This document shows, one piece after another, positions 36,069 to 44,545 of a stretch of DNA of 64,000 bases. Within the stretch, counting starts at the first letter, position 1, and each line of letters opens with the position of its first letter. The position numbers were made by a program, and so were the translations under genes. Location of the stretch: contig NZ_JAIWOT010000001.1 of assembly GCF_021295335.1 (NCBI RefSeq), positions 437,001-501,000 on the forward strand, written 5' to 3'. Under the pieces are notes generated by a model, which was given only the letters and a program-made list of their open reading frames with translations, did not search any database and was not told the origin of the DNA. This stretch comes from Komagataeibacter sp. FNDCF1 (lineage in GTDB: Bacteria > Pseudomonadota > Alphaproteobacteria > Acetobacterales > Acetobacteraceae).

Positions 36069-36581
36069 TTGGATAATAAAGATATTCCGCATACCGAACT
36101 GGTCTCCATGACGACGGAGATCGTCGCCGCGCATGCCAATCATAATACCGTTGCAATCGACCAGATCCCGCTTCTTGTCGAGACAGTCTATGCTTCGCTC
36201 AAGGGACTTGGTGCTGAAAAAGTGGTTGAGCCCGCGCCGCTCCAACCCGCCGTGCCGATCAAGAAATCCGTATTCCCCGATTACGTGATCTGCCTTGAAG
36301 ACGGCAAGAAACTGAAGATGCTCAAGCGTCATCTTCAGACCGCCTATGGCATGACGCCGGAGCAGTATCGTGAAAAATGGGGCCTGCCCGCCAACTATCC
36401 CATGACGGCGCCGAACTATGCCGCGCATCGTTCCTCGCTGGCGCAGAAGATTGGCCTGGGCCGCAAGGTCGTTACCGCCCCGGAACCCGAAGTGGTGGAA
36501 GAGCCGCCTGCAGCAACCGAAAAGCCCGCACGCAAGACCCGTGCACGCCGCAAGAAGAACAGCCCCGAACTGGACGTGTAA
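36069..36581 (+). CDS. mucR: MucR/Ros-family transcriptional regulator
   Basis: 170 aa from a TTG at 36069, preceded by GAGGAAA at 9-nt spacing. Upstream in-frame ATGs lack a good site, and the sequence MDNKDIPHTELVSMTTEIVA is the expected MucR beginning. The core YVICLEDGKKLKMLKRHLQT and MTPEQYREKWGLPANYPMTA carry the Ros/MucR zinc-finger region, in which the first cysteine is present but the second finger position is Glu-Asp, so the zinc site may be degenerate, as in many MucR paralogues. A long Lys/Pro/Ala-rich tail ends the protein. MucR regulators repress exopolysaccharide, motility and surface genes in alphaproteobacteria. A strong terminator follows. Confidence 0.9.
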   Translation: MDNKDIPHTELVSMTTEIVAAHANHNTVAIDQIPLLVETVYASLKGLGAEKVVEPAPLQPAVPIKKSVFPDYVICLEDGKKLKMLKRHLQTAYGMTPEQYREKWGLPANYPMTAPNYAAHRSSLAQKIGLGRKVVTAPEPEVVEEPPAATEKPARKTRARRKKNSPELDV

Positions 36582-36604
36582 TCAATCGTCCCGACGACCC
36601 AAAA

Positions 36605-36635
36605 CCCCGATCTGGCAACAGATCGGGGTTTTTTT
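36605..36635 (+). terminator. Strong Rho-independent terminator of mucR
   Basis: CCCCGATCTG (36605-36614), a GCAA loop, CAGATCGGGG (36619-36628), then seven T. Perfect 10-bp stem, 24 bp after the stop. Confidence 0.95.
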
Positions 36636-37098
36636 ATTCTGTAACGGATACACCAGTCCCGACATGGTCACGGTTCTTCATGCGGCGGAAAGGTGAAAGT
36701 AATTGATGACTGTTATGCCTTGCCGTGCATGACCGGACCTGCGGGTCATATCGCCACTTCGTGCCGGTTCGGCATGTATTGCCTGTCATACTTCTTATGC
36801 AGGAAATGCGTTTATGACCGTATCGTTTCAGGAATGATGCGGGACAAGGAATGCAGCCTTGCTTCCCGTGCGGGCATTTACGGATGATGTAAAAGCGGGC
36901 GACGCCTGTCTGTTAGATAATGTAAGCAGAAGCCGGTCACGCCATGTAACAGGTCCTGCCGTGCCAGATATGCGCCGCCCACGGATCGTGATACGACATG
37001 TGTCGTGCGATGATGGCAGCCAGCCCCGTCATGCCGGACGGCTGGCCTGCACCATTGATCGCACGGTTATCTGATGTCCGTGTCCTGTTCCTGCGGTA
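36636..37098. other. Intergenic region, nothing supported
   Basis: 463 bp between the mucR terminator and the convergent M1 peptidase stop. Short open frames at 36693-36887 and 36859-37074 have no recognisable pattern. I see no promoter or repeat that stands out. Confidence 0.5.
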
Positions 37099-39096
37099 TC
37101 AGGGCATGGTCCTGCTGTTATCGGTCCGGTCGGGTTCGGGCAGGGCATGATCCGGGTCCAGCGTGGCCTTGCGCACTGCGGCCCCCCCGGGAAAATCTAT
37201 AGTAATATGGTCCGTAAGGTGCCAGCTTTCCGTGGGGATGACCTGCTCTGCATGCGTGCCATCCACATAGTCGAGACGCAGCAGGACCGGCAGCATGAGC
37301 CGCCCCTTGCTCCGCACGCCGACCTGCGTGCCCTGACGGGGGTCGTTACGGGTATAGGACAGGTCGGTCAGGGCATAATCAGGCCACCAGTTCTCGAAAT
37401 ACCAGCCGCGCCAGAACCAGCCCAGGTCCTCGCCCGCTTCGCTGTCCATGAAGCGGAAGAAATCCGACGGGGCGGGATGGCGAAAGGCCCAGACCTGTAT
37501 ATAGCGCCGGAATGCCGCATCGAACCGGTCGGGACCAAGTATCTGCTCGCGCAATAACATGAGCCCGTAAGCACTTTTGAAATAGGAAACGGAATGGCGG
37601 TATTTTTCCGACACCAGTTCCGATGGTGTCATCAGTGTCGGGGCCTGTGGGTCGGTCAGGACCGGTATGATGTCGTCCGCGGGCCTGCCGGTCTGTGGCG
37701 CGAATTCGGGATCCTTCTTCGGGGCATATTCACCGTTATTGAAATGCTGGGAAGCATAGGCATCAATGAAGGTATTGAAACCTTCATCCATGAACGCATT
37801 GCGTCGCTCGTTGCTGCCCACGATCATGGGAAACCAGTCATGCCCCAGTTCATGGGTGGTAATCCAGAACAGCATGGCGTCACGGTCCTGCCAGCCATCA
37901 AAGACAATGCCCGGATATTCCATGCCCGCGCCGTGGCCACCCACATTGATCGCATCCGGCCATGGATAGCCATACCACTGGCGGGAGAAATATTCGATTG
38001 CATGCTTCACGTATTCGGTCGACCGGTTCCATGCCTGCGGACCCACCCCCTCACGCGGGTAGACAGACATGGCCAGACGCGGCGCGGGCGGCATGCCGGG
38101 TGCGGGGCTGAGCGCGGGCAGGTCCATGCGCGCCGCATCCCACATGAAGGCGGGCGAGGCGGCAAAGGACACATCCCGCGTGTTTTCCATACGGAAATGC
38201 CACGTCTTTTCCCCACTTCGCGCGATGTGGCTGGTGGGGTCCGTCACATCCTGCGCGGTGCGGATCAGTACTGTCGTGTCGCTATGCGCCGCCTGCGCCA
38301 GGCGGGCCCGCTCGGTCGGGGTCAGGACTTCAGCGGGATTGAGCAGCGCGCCCGAACCGGCTACTGTGAAGTTCCATGGAACGGTAACCGTGTAGTCAAA
38401 ATCCCCATAATCCAGATAGAACTCCTGTCCCAGATAGGGCAGCGTATCCCACCCCCTGCGAACGTCATATACGCTCATGCGCGGGTACCACTGCGCGACT
38501 TCATAAATGTCCCCGTCCCGGGTCGGGCTGACAGCAGTGCGGCCGCCCCACGGGCCGGGAATGGTGTGGTGCCAGCGGATGTGCAACTGAACCTTCTGCC
38601 CATGGGGCAGGGGGTTACCGGGCAGGGCAAGCTGCATGCGGGTATCGACGATGCGGGGCTGCAGGACGGTTTCATGCCCGTTGCGGATCAGGGTGACCTG
38701 CTCGATCACCGCGCCATCGGTGGTATGGGCATGGCGTTCGGGGTTGGCAAAGCTGGCGCGGGACCGGGGGCGGTAGATGTTCTGGTCGAGCTGGAGCCAG
38801 AGTTCATCCAGGCTGTCGGGGCTGTTATTGGCATAGGTAACCGTTTCGTCACCAGCCAGTACATGGGTGCCGGGGTCGATGCGGGCATGGATCGTGTAGT
38901 CCGCCCGGTTCTGCCAGTAATCCGGCCCGGGCATGCCAGAGCCGGAAACATAGCGGCTGGGTGCGTCGGGCAGCTGCACCGTATCGAATACCTGCCGCAT
39001 GTCGATCGAACCGGCCTGCGGGCTATCCCCTGGCGCCGCATGGGCTACATTGCAGCCAGTCAGGCACAGGATGGTGACCAGTTTTCGATATGACAT
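37099..39096 (-). CDS. M1-family zinc metallopeptidase, probable lipoprotein
   Basis: 665 aa. The zinc site HELGHDWFP (HExxH) lies at about residues 417-425, with the distal Glu in RNAFMDEGFNTFI about 20 residues later. The M1 substrate motif is GAGMEYPGIVFDG, with Tyr in place of Asn in the common GxMEN. The N-terminus MSYRKLVTILCLTGC ends in an LTGC lipobox, so the enzyme is probably anchored to a membrane on the periplasmic side. GGAG lies 10 nt before the ATG. It should be an aminopeptidase or similar broad exopeptidase. TSUP permease follows on the same strand. Confidence 0.88.
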   Translation of the reverse strand: MSYRKLVTILCLTGCNVAHAAPGDSPQAGSIDMRQVFDTVQLPDAPSRYVSGSGMPGPDYWQNRADYTIHARIDPGTHVLAGDETVTYANNSPDSLDELWLQLDQNIYRPRSRASFANPERHAHTTDGAVIEQVTLIRNGHETVLQPRIVDTRMQLALPGNPLPHGQKVQLHIRWHHTIPGPWGGRTAVSPTRDGDIYEVAQWYPRMSVYDVRRGWDTLPYLGQEFYLDYGDFDYTVTVPWNFTVAGSGALLNPAEVLTPTERARLAQAAHSDTTVLIRTAQDVTDPTSHIARSGEKTWHFRMENTRDVSFAASPAFMWDAARMDLPALSPAPGMPPAPRLAMSVYPREGVGPQAWNRSTEYVKHAIEYFSRQWYGYPWPDAINVGGHGAGMEYPGIVFDGWQDRDAMLFWITTHELGHDWFPMIVGSNERRNAFMDEGFNTFIDAYASQHFNNGEYAPKKDPEFAPQTGRPADDIIPVLTDPQAPTLMTPSELVSEKYRHSVSYFKSAYGLMLLREQILGPDRFDAAFRRYIQVWAFRHPAPSDFFRFMDSEAGEDLGWFWRGWYFENWWPDYALTDLSYTRNDPRQGTQVGVRSKGRLMLPVLLRLDYVDGTHAEQVIPTESWHLTDHITIDFPGGAAVRKATLDPDHALPEPDRTDNSRTMP

Positions 39097-39189
39097 TCAG
39101 GCATCTCCGCTTGTTTGCGGGCCTGATACAGAACTGTCGGGCACCGCATGTAAAGCATAAATACCCGCTATGAAGGCGCGTGATCGTAT

Positions 39190-39975
39190 TCAGATCACCT
39201 TCAGGCCCACGGTTACGAGGATGGCGGCCAGTACGACGCGCTGCACCCGGTCCGGCACGATCCCCACGCATAGGCTGCCCAGTATGATACCGGGAATGGA
39301 GCCGCACAGCAGCGAGACCAGCAGGTTCATGTCGATATCGCCAATCCACCAGTGACCCATGCCCGCAATGGCGGTCAATGGCACGGCATGGGCGATGTCG
39401 GACCCGACCAGCCGGCGGATTTCAAGACCGGGATACAGAAAGACCAGCGCGGCCATGCCGATTGCCCCGGCGCCCACGGATGACAGCGTAACCATGACCC
39501 CCAGAACGGCCCCCAGCAGCGTGGTCAGATGCCCGGTCGTGGTGGCGGAAAGGCGACCCGCCTTCTGCCGGGAGAGTGCCTGCAGACGATGGCGGAACAG
39601 CACGCTTGGCGCCGTGATGAGCAGGGCAATGCCAAGGGCCACCGATATGACATGCGTCACCTGCACGGACGGGCTGCCGGCCCGGTGCAGGATTGCGATT
39701 GTCATTACGGTAGCGGGTATGCTGCCCAGGGCAAGCCGCCCCACCACACGCCATTCCACCGACTGGCTGCGGCCATGGACCAGCGTGCCCACGGTCTTGG
39801 TCAGCGCCGCGTAAAGCAGGTCCGTTCCGACCGCAGCCTGCGGGTGGATCCGGAACAGCAGGATCAGCAGCGGGGTCATGAGCGAGCCCCCGCCCACGCC
39901 GGTCATGCCGACAAGGAAACCGACACCAAGGCCGGACAGGACATAAAGCAGGTTGATCGATTCTGGCAGGGACAT
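39190..39975 (-). CDS. TSUP-family permease (sulfite/organosulfonate exporter type)
   Basis: 261 aa with eight or so membrane segments. The duplicated family motif reads GVGFLVGMTGVGGGSLMTPL near residue 15 and VGAGAIGMAALVFLYPGLEI in the second half. TSUP (TauE/SafE) proteins move sulphur-containing anions. No sulphur-metabolism gene adjoins it, so the substrate is unknown. It is upstream-adjacent on the same strand as the M1 peptidase (94 bp). Confidence 0.87.
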   Translation of the reverse strand: MSLPESINLLYVLSGLGVGFLVGMTGVGGGSLMTPLLILLFRIHPQAAVGTDLLYAALTKTVGTLVHGRSQSVEWRVVGRLALGSIPATVMTIAILHRAGSPSVQVTHVISVALGIALLITAPSVLFRHRLQALSRQKAGRLSATTTGHLTTLLGAVLGVMVTLSSVGAGAIGMAALVFLYPGLEIRRLVGSDIAHAVPLTAIAGMGHWWIGDIDMNLLVSLLCGSIPGIILGSLCVGIVPDRVQRVVLAAILVTVGLKVI

Positions 39976-40447
39976 GGGAGTGGGATCTCATGGTTCGGAA
40001 AACAGATGGACGGACCCGGCCATCAGGCCGCTGCCGGTGGATGTTCGATCCGGATCGAGCTATATCAAAATTGCACAAAAACAAAAGTATTTTATTTTGC
40101 GTAATGTTCGCAATTTATGTGGATTACGATATGGGTCTGGCTTTGTCGTTGATATAATTCCGGATTATTTAATCATAAAATATGTAAAATACAAAATGCA
40201 GACACGGCAGGCGCGTGAATGACACCATGCCGCCATGCATTTTTCAGATGATGGATCCATATGACGCTGCAGCAAGGGCCTGGCATTCCTGCAGGCGCCC
40301 GCATCTCCCGCATTGCGTCGGCCAGCACGATTATCCCCGCACCATGAGGTCAGTGCCGACGGGGCATATCGGCCCGAATGAACGGCCTCCTGTTACGATG
40401 GAATGGTTTTTTGACCCGGCTGTGGGGGTATCGTAACGTGACCTGCC
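39976..40447. other. Intergenic region with AT-rich promoter island
   Basis: 472 bp between the divergent TSUP and di-haem peroxidase genes. The part 40080-40200 is AT-rich and contains ATATGTAAAATACAAA (40180-40195), which also occurs at 19146-19161. No gene supported; the open frame at 40215-40436 has no family pattern. Confidence 0.5.
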
Positions 40448-41740
40448 ATGCGGTATGGTGGAATACCCAGGTCGTGGAGCGTGGTGCGGGTGTCTCTCCT
40501 GTCATGTCGAATCATCGTGAGCCTGCCTGCCTGCCTGCTGGCGGTGGTGGCCGGGCTCATGCTGCTTGTACCGATGCAGGGACATGCGGGTGAGGGGATT
40601 GTGCTGTCACGGCAACAGGCACGGGCGCGGGCGGCGGCGCTGGACACGCTGGGACGGGACCTTTTTCATGACCCGCGTCTTTCGGCATCGGGGCGGATGG
40701 CCTGTGCGTCGTGCCATGCGGATGGCCACGGCTTTGCCCAGGCCAACGGGCTGTCCGTGCAGCCGGGCGGTCATCGGGCGGTACCATCGCTGAAATACCT
40801 GCAGGATGCGCCCCAGTTTACCGAACATTTCCATGATTCCGACGAGGAAGCCGATGAAAGCATCGATAACGGCCCCACTGGTGGCCTGACATGGGACGGA
40901 CGGGCCGACACCGCCCAGGCCCAGGCACGCATTCCCCTGCTGTCCCCCTACGAGATGGCGAACACCAGCCCCGCGGACGTTGTCCGTCATGCGCTGGCGG
41001 CAGGATATGGTCCCCGGCTTGATGCACTTGCATACGCATCACCCGATGTGGATGCGCGCTTTGCCCTGATTGCCGAAGCTCTTGCGACCTACCAGCAGGA
41101 GGAACGGCTCTTTTACCCCTATAGCAGCAAATACGATGCGGTGCTGGCGGGCAGGGCGCAGCTCACCCCGCGTGAGGCACGTGGCCTGCGCCTGTTTGAG
41201 CAGGCAGACAAAGGCAATTGCGCGTCCTGCCATATCAGCAGGCCGGGCCATGACGGCACGCCCCCGCAATTTACCGATTATGGCCTGATCGCACTCGGGG
41301 TGCCCCGCAATCAGCAGATCATCCTGAACCGTGATCCCGCCTATTTTGACATGGGCCTGTGCGGTCCCGACCGCACGGACCTGACCGGGCATGGGGAATA
41401 TTGCGGGCTGTTCCGTACCCCTTCACTCCGTAATGTGGCGACGCGGCGGGTGTTCTTTCATAACGGGGTGATCCACTCCCTGCGCCAGGCCGTGGCATTC
41501 TATGCGTTGCGTGATATCCGGCCGCAGATGTGGTATCCCACCGGGACGGATGGCGCGGTACGCATTTATGATGACCTGCCCGCCCGCTACCACGCTAACA
41601 TCAACATAGATCCGCCTTTTGGCCCCCGGCCAGGAAACCGGCCCGCCCTGTCGAACGATGAGATCGATGCCATTGTCGTCTTCCTGCATACCCTGACGGA
41701 CGGGTATCATGCGCAGCAGGACGGCAGGCGCCATGGCTGA
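40448..41740 (+). CDS. Di-haem cytochrome c peroxidase / MauG-family protein
   Basis: 430 aa. A signal or anchor segment (SLPACLLAVVAGLMLLVP) lies at about residues 25-42. Two c-type haem motifs CASCH are at residues 86-90 and 258-262, the standard layout of bacterial di-haem peroxidases. Helix patterns DTLGRDLFHDPRLSASGRMA and GLFRTPSLRNVATRRVFFHN are characteristic. The protein reduces peroxide with electrons from cytochromes, or modifies a partner protein as MauG does. No mau-type amine dehydrogenase is adjacent. The ATG at 40448 precedes the likely signal by about 20 residues; a later start is possible. Confidence 0.9.
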   Translation: MRYGGIPRSWSVVRVSLLSCRIIVSLPACLLAVVAGLMLLVPMQGHAGEGIVLSRQQARARAAALDTLGRDLFHDPRLSASGRMACASCHADGHGFAQANGLSVQPGGHRAVPSLKYLQDAPQFTEHFHDSDEEADESIDNGPTGGLTWDGRADTAQAQARIPLLSPYEMANTSPADVVRHALAAGYGPRLDALAYASPDVDARFALIAEALATYQQEERLFYPYSSKYDAVLAGRAQLTPREARGLRLFEQADKGNCASCHISRPGHDGTPPQFTDYGLIALGVPRNQQIILNRDPAYFDMGLCGPDRTDLTGHGEYCGLFRTPSLRNVATRRVFFHNGVIHSLRQAVAFYALRDIRPQMWYPTGTDGAVRIYDDLPARYHANINIDPPFGPRPGNRPALSNDEIDAIVVFLHTLTDGYHAQQDGRRHG

Positions 41741-41911
41741 TGCGGGAAGAGCCGTTGAACCGGGATGACTGCCAGGCAGTTCCGCGGGTTCCGGGCGCGG
41801 ATCATGCATGGCTTTGCGGACCGCGGCATGACGGTTATGCCACAGGGTCTGGATTTCATCGGGTCAGGCCGATAGTGTGAAAAACCGATGGTTCTGGGAG
41901 AAGGCGGCGTA

Positions 41912-42139
41912 ATGCTACAGATAATCCGGCAGATCAACGAAGGCCGCACGCTGCTGATGAATGCTGGCGTGTTCCTGTGCGTTGTCGCCATGCTCGGGCT
42001 GGCAAATCTGTTCTGCCGTTTCGTGCTGCATGCCGACCTGTCCTACCTCATGCCGTGGCTGCTGGGCGGGGCGGTACTCTATGTGTTCGGACCGCCGCTC
42101 GTACTCTGGCTGCTGACAGGCAGGTCATCGAGGCTGTGA
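41912..42139 (+). CDS. Small two-helix membrane protein
   Basis: 75 aa from the ATG at 41912, with GGGAGAAGG upstream (ATG 41888 gives 83 aa). Two hydrophobic segments: AGVFLCVVAMLGLANLFC and MPWLLGGAVLYVFGPPLVLW. I do not recognise a family. It lies between the di-haem peroxidase and the convergent thioredoxin-like gene. Confidence 0.55.
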   Translation: MLQIIRQINEGRTLLMNAGVFLCVVAMLGLANLFCRFVLHADLSYLMPWLLGGAVLYVFGPPLVLWLLTGRSSRL

Positions 42140-42180
42140 AGATGCGGTATGTAACATCTGTCGTGTCCCTACCGGCAGGA

Positions 42181-42732
42181 CTACGAATGCTGCGCCCATT
42201 CATTTAACTGGTCGACCACGGCCTGCCCGGACAGGGTGCGGGCATTGCCCAGTACAAGCGCCTTGTCCCTGTTCACAAGCTGTCCGGTGGGCGTCAGTAC
42301 TAGTACGGCCGGGATGGCGCTGACGGTTACGCCATATGTCCTGGCAATATCCGCGTTGCTGTTGAAGCGTTCACCTTCAGCCGTCGGTATTTCTGCCGCT
42401 GCTGCGCGATCAACATTGATGGTGACGACAACAAAATGCTGCTGTACCCATGCGGCCACGGCAGGCTGCGCCAGTACGCCCGCCAGGATACGGCAGTCGG
42501 GGCACCAGTTGGCGCCAAAATCCAGCAGCACGTTGCGCCCGGTCTGGCGTGCCTGCCGGAATGCGGCATCAACCGATTGCCGCGCCCCCGTTGCCGGACC
42601 ATAGGGATGGGAAACCGGCACAATGGGACCCGGACCAAAAGCGGGGGCTGGGGCAGCCTGTGCCACGGGCGCGGCGTACCCCAGCGCAAGGCACAGGGCC
42701 GCCATCAAACCCGTCTTGTGAAGTGAATTCAT
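42181..42732 (-). CDS. Exported thioredoxin-like protein
   Basis: 183 aa. A signal peptide (LMAALCLALGYAAPVAQA) leads to a thioredoxin fold with the redox motif WCPDC at residues 76-80 (LLDFGANWCPDCRILAG) and the cis-Pro segment VSAIPAVLVLTP. It is probably a periplasmic thiol-disulphide protein. CPDC differs from the CPHC of DsbA and CGPC of thioredoxin, so it may act as a reductase or haem-maturation helper. GGAGAG precedes the ATG. Its neighbours are c-type cytochrome genes. Confidence 0.87.
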   Translation of the reverse strand: MNSLHKTGLMAALCLALGYAAPVAQAAPAPAFGPGPIVPVSHPYGPATGARQSVDAAFRQARQTGRNVLLDFGANWCPDCRILAGVLAQPAVAAWVQQHFVVVTINVDRAAAAEIPTAEGERFNSNADIARTYGVTVSAIPAVLVLTPTGQLVNRDKALVLGNARTLSGQAVVDQLNEWAQHS

Positions 42733-43133
42733 GGATATCTCTCCCGCATGGTTCTGATTTGCGGCTGGAGGGCAGAAACATTTCCTGTAGCGGGCACTGA
42801 TCCATCCGGTCCGGGCGGATCAGGCCGTGTGCCAGATTACCCATGTGGTGCCATAAAATCATCATGAAAAAATGTAGTATATTAAAATAATCATAAAAAA
42901 ATGTTTTTTGATGCCATCTTTCCACAGGCCCGTGCGGTGGGCGGCTCCTGGCCGGTTTATGGTTTCGTGCGGTATGGTAATGGCGGGCCGGGCTTCTGCG
43001 CTTCATCTGTTCTGGCTACTTTGTGACAGGACGGGACGGCTGTCACGCGCCGGATTTCCCTCTCACCGTGGGTCAGTTCAAAAATATCGGCCCGCAGATG
43101 GACAGGGCGCGGATGCAGGATTATTGAAGCGCA
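42733..43133. other. Divergent promoter region, no gene
   Basis: 401 bp between the thioredoxin-like and Hsp70-like genes. The stretch 42865-42910 is AT-rich with TATATTAAAATAATC and poly-A tracts, consistent with a promoter. I see no further structure. Confidence 0.45.
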
Positions 43134-44420
43134 ATGTCTTCTGTCCCATCCCCCCGTACCGTGCGGCTCGGCATGGATTTTGGCACGACCAACACCGTTG
43201 TGGTCCTGCTGGATGCGCAGGGCAGGCCGCATCCCGTGCATTTTTCCTTTCCCCATCATGCCGTGTCGGAAACCTGCCGTACCCTTCTGTGCCTGTGGCA
43301 GGAGGAAGAGCGGGTCGGCCGCCCGGTCATGCATGAGGCGATCGGAGCGGCGGCGATTGACGCCTATCTGGAAGATCCGGCGGAAAGTCGGCTGATCATG
43401 TCCATGAAGTCGTATCTGGCGCAGGCATCCTTTCGCCAGACACGGCTGCTGGGTCAGGTCATGACGCTGGAAATGCTGGTCGCCCGCTTCCTGTCCTGTC
43501 TCATGCGTACGCTCCAAATCGATCCGGCCACCGTTACGGCAACAGTGGGCCGCCCCGTGCATTTCGCGGGGGAAGGGGCCGATGATGCCTTTGGGGAGCA
43601 GCGCCTGCGCGACGGATTTCTGGCGGCGGGGTTTGGCGAGATCAATGTCGCACTGGAACCCGAGGCCGCGGGCTGGCACTTTGCCCAGCGGCTGGATGCG
43701 CCCGCCACGGTGCTTGTGGGTGACTTTGGCGGCGGCACGAGCGACTTTTCCATCCTGCGCTTTGATCCCGCCGCACCGCGCAGGGCCGAACCGCTGGGCC
43801 ATGCCGGCGTGGGTATTGCGGGGGACCAGTTCGACTACCGCATCATCGACCGGGTCATCGCGCCGGCACTAGGGCGTAACAGCACGTACCGGGTCATGGG
43901 GGGGCAGCCGCTGCCGGTCCCGGCCGAATGGTATGCAAGCCTTGGCCGCTGGCATCGGCTGGCGCTCATGCGCACACCACAGACACTGCGCGACATGGCA
44001 GATGTAGCCCGTACCGCTTCCGAACCGGAAAAGCTGCATGCGTTCATGAACATCATCGATGAACAGCAGGGGCAGGCGCTTTACCGTGCCGTGGGGGCGG
44101 CAAAGCGCGAACTGTCCACCGCCGGGCGCACCGTGCTGAATTACGTGCACCGTGACGTGCATATTCACCGCGAGATTACCCGCGCGGAATTCGAAAGCTG
44201 GATCGCCCCCGACCTGCAACGCTTTGATGATGCAGTAGGGATGGCACTGGAACGTGCCAGCCTGCCTGCCAGCGCGATTGACCGCGTGTTCCTGACGGGC
44301 GGCACATCTTTTGTGCCCGCCGTACGCAACCTGTTCGACCGGCGCTTCGGTGGCGATCGGGTCGATACGGGCAACGAATTCGTATCGGTGGCCGAAGAGC
44401 TGGCCCTGATGAACGGTTAG
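43134..44420 (+). CDS. Hsp70-family protein, YegD-like
   Basis: 428 aa. It has an actin-like ATPase domain: phosphate-1 loop RLGMDFGTTNTVVVLLD at about residues 11-27, phosphate-2 loop VLVGDFGGGTSDFSIL at about 200-215, adenosine motif VFLTGGTSFVPAVRNLF near 385-401. The C-terminal substrate-binding domain of DnaK is missing, as in YegD. Function is unknown, probably chaperone-related. Usual YegD length is about 450 aa. Confidence 0.88.
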   Translation: MSSVPSPRTVRLGMDFGTTNTVVVLLDAQGRPHPVHFSFPHHAVSETCRTLLCLWQEEERVGRPVMHEAIGAAAIDAYLEDPAESRLIMSMKSYLAQASFRQTRLLGQVMTLEMLVARFLSCLMRTLQIDPATVTATVGRPVHFAGEGADDAFGEQRLRDGFLAAGFGEINVALEPEAAGWHFAQRLDAPATVLVGDFGGGTSDFSILRFDPAAPRRAEPLGHAGVGIAGDQFDYRIIDRVIAPALGRNSTYRVMGGQPLPVPAEWYASLGRWHRLALMRTPQTLRDMADVARTASEPEKLHAFMNIIDEQQGQALYRAVGAAKRELSTAGRTVLNYVHRDVHIHREITRAEFESWIAPDLQRFDDAVGMALERASLPASAIDRVFLTGGTSFVPAVRNLFDRRFGGDRVDTGNEFVSVAEELALMNG

Positions 44421-44464
44421 GGCGGCCGGGCTGCGGGCAGCGCGTTCCAGGCATGAAAAACACA

Positions 44465-44497
44465 GGGGGCGACGCGTCGTGTAAACGCGTCGCCCCC
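44465..44497. terminator. Bidirectional terminator hairpin
   Basis: GGGGGCGACGCGT (44465-44477) pairs exactly with ACGCGTCGCCCCC (44485-44497), loop 7 nt. TTT follows on the plus strand and TGTGTTTTT on the minus strand. It sits between the convergent Hsp70-like and TonB-receptor genes. Confidence 0.85.
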
Positions 44498-44545
44498 TTT
44501 GGCTTCTGGCTGGGGTGCTACCCGCTGGCGGGTCACGCCTGCGGT

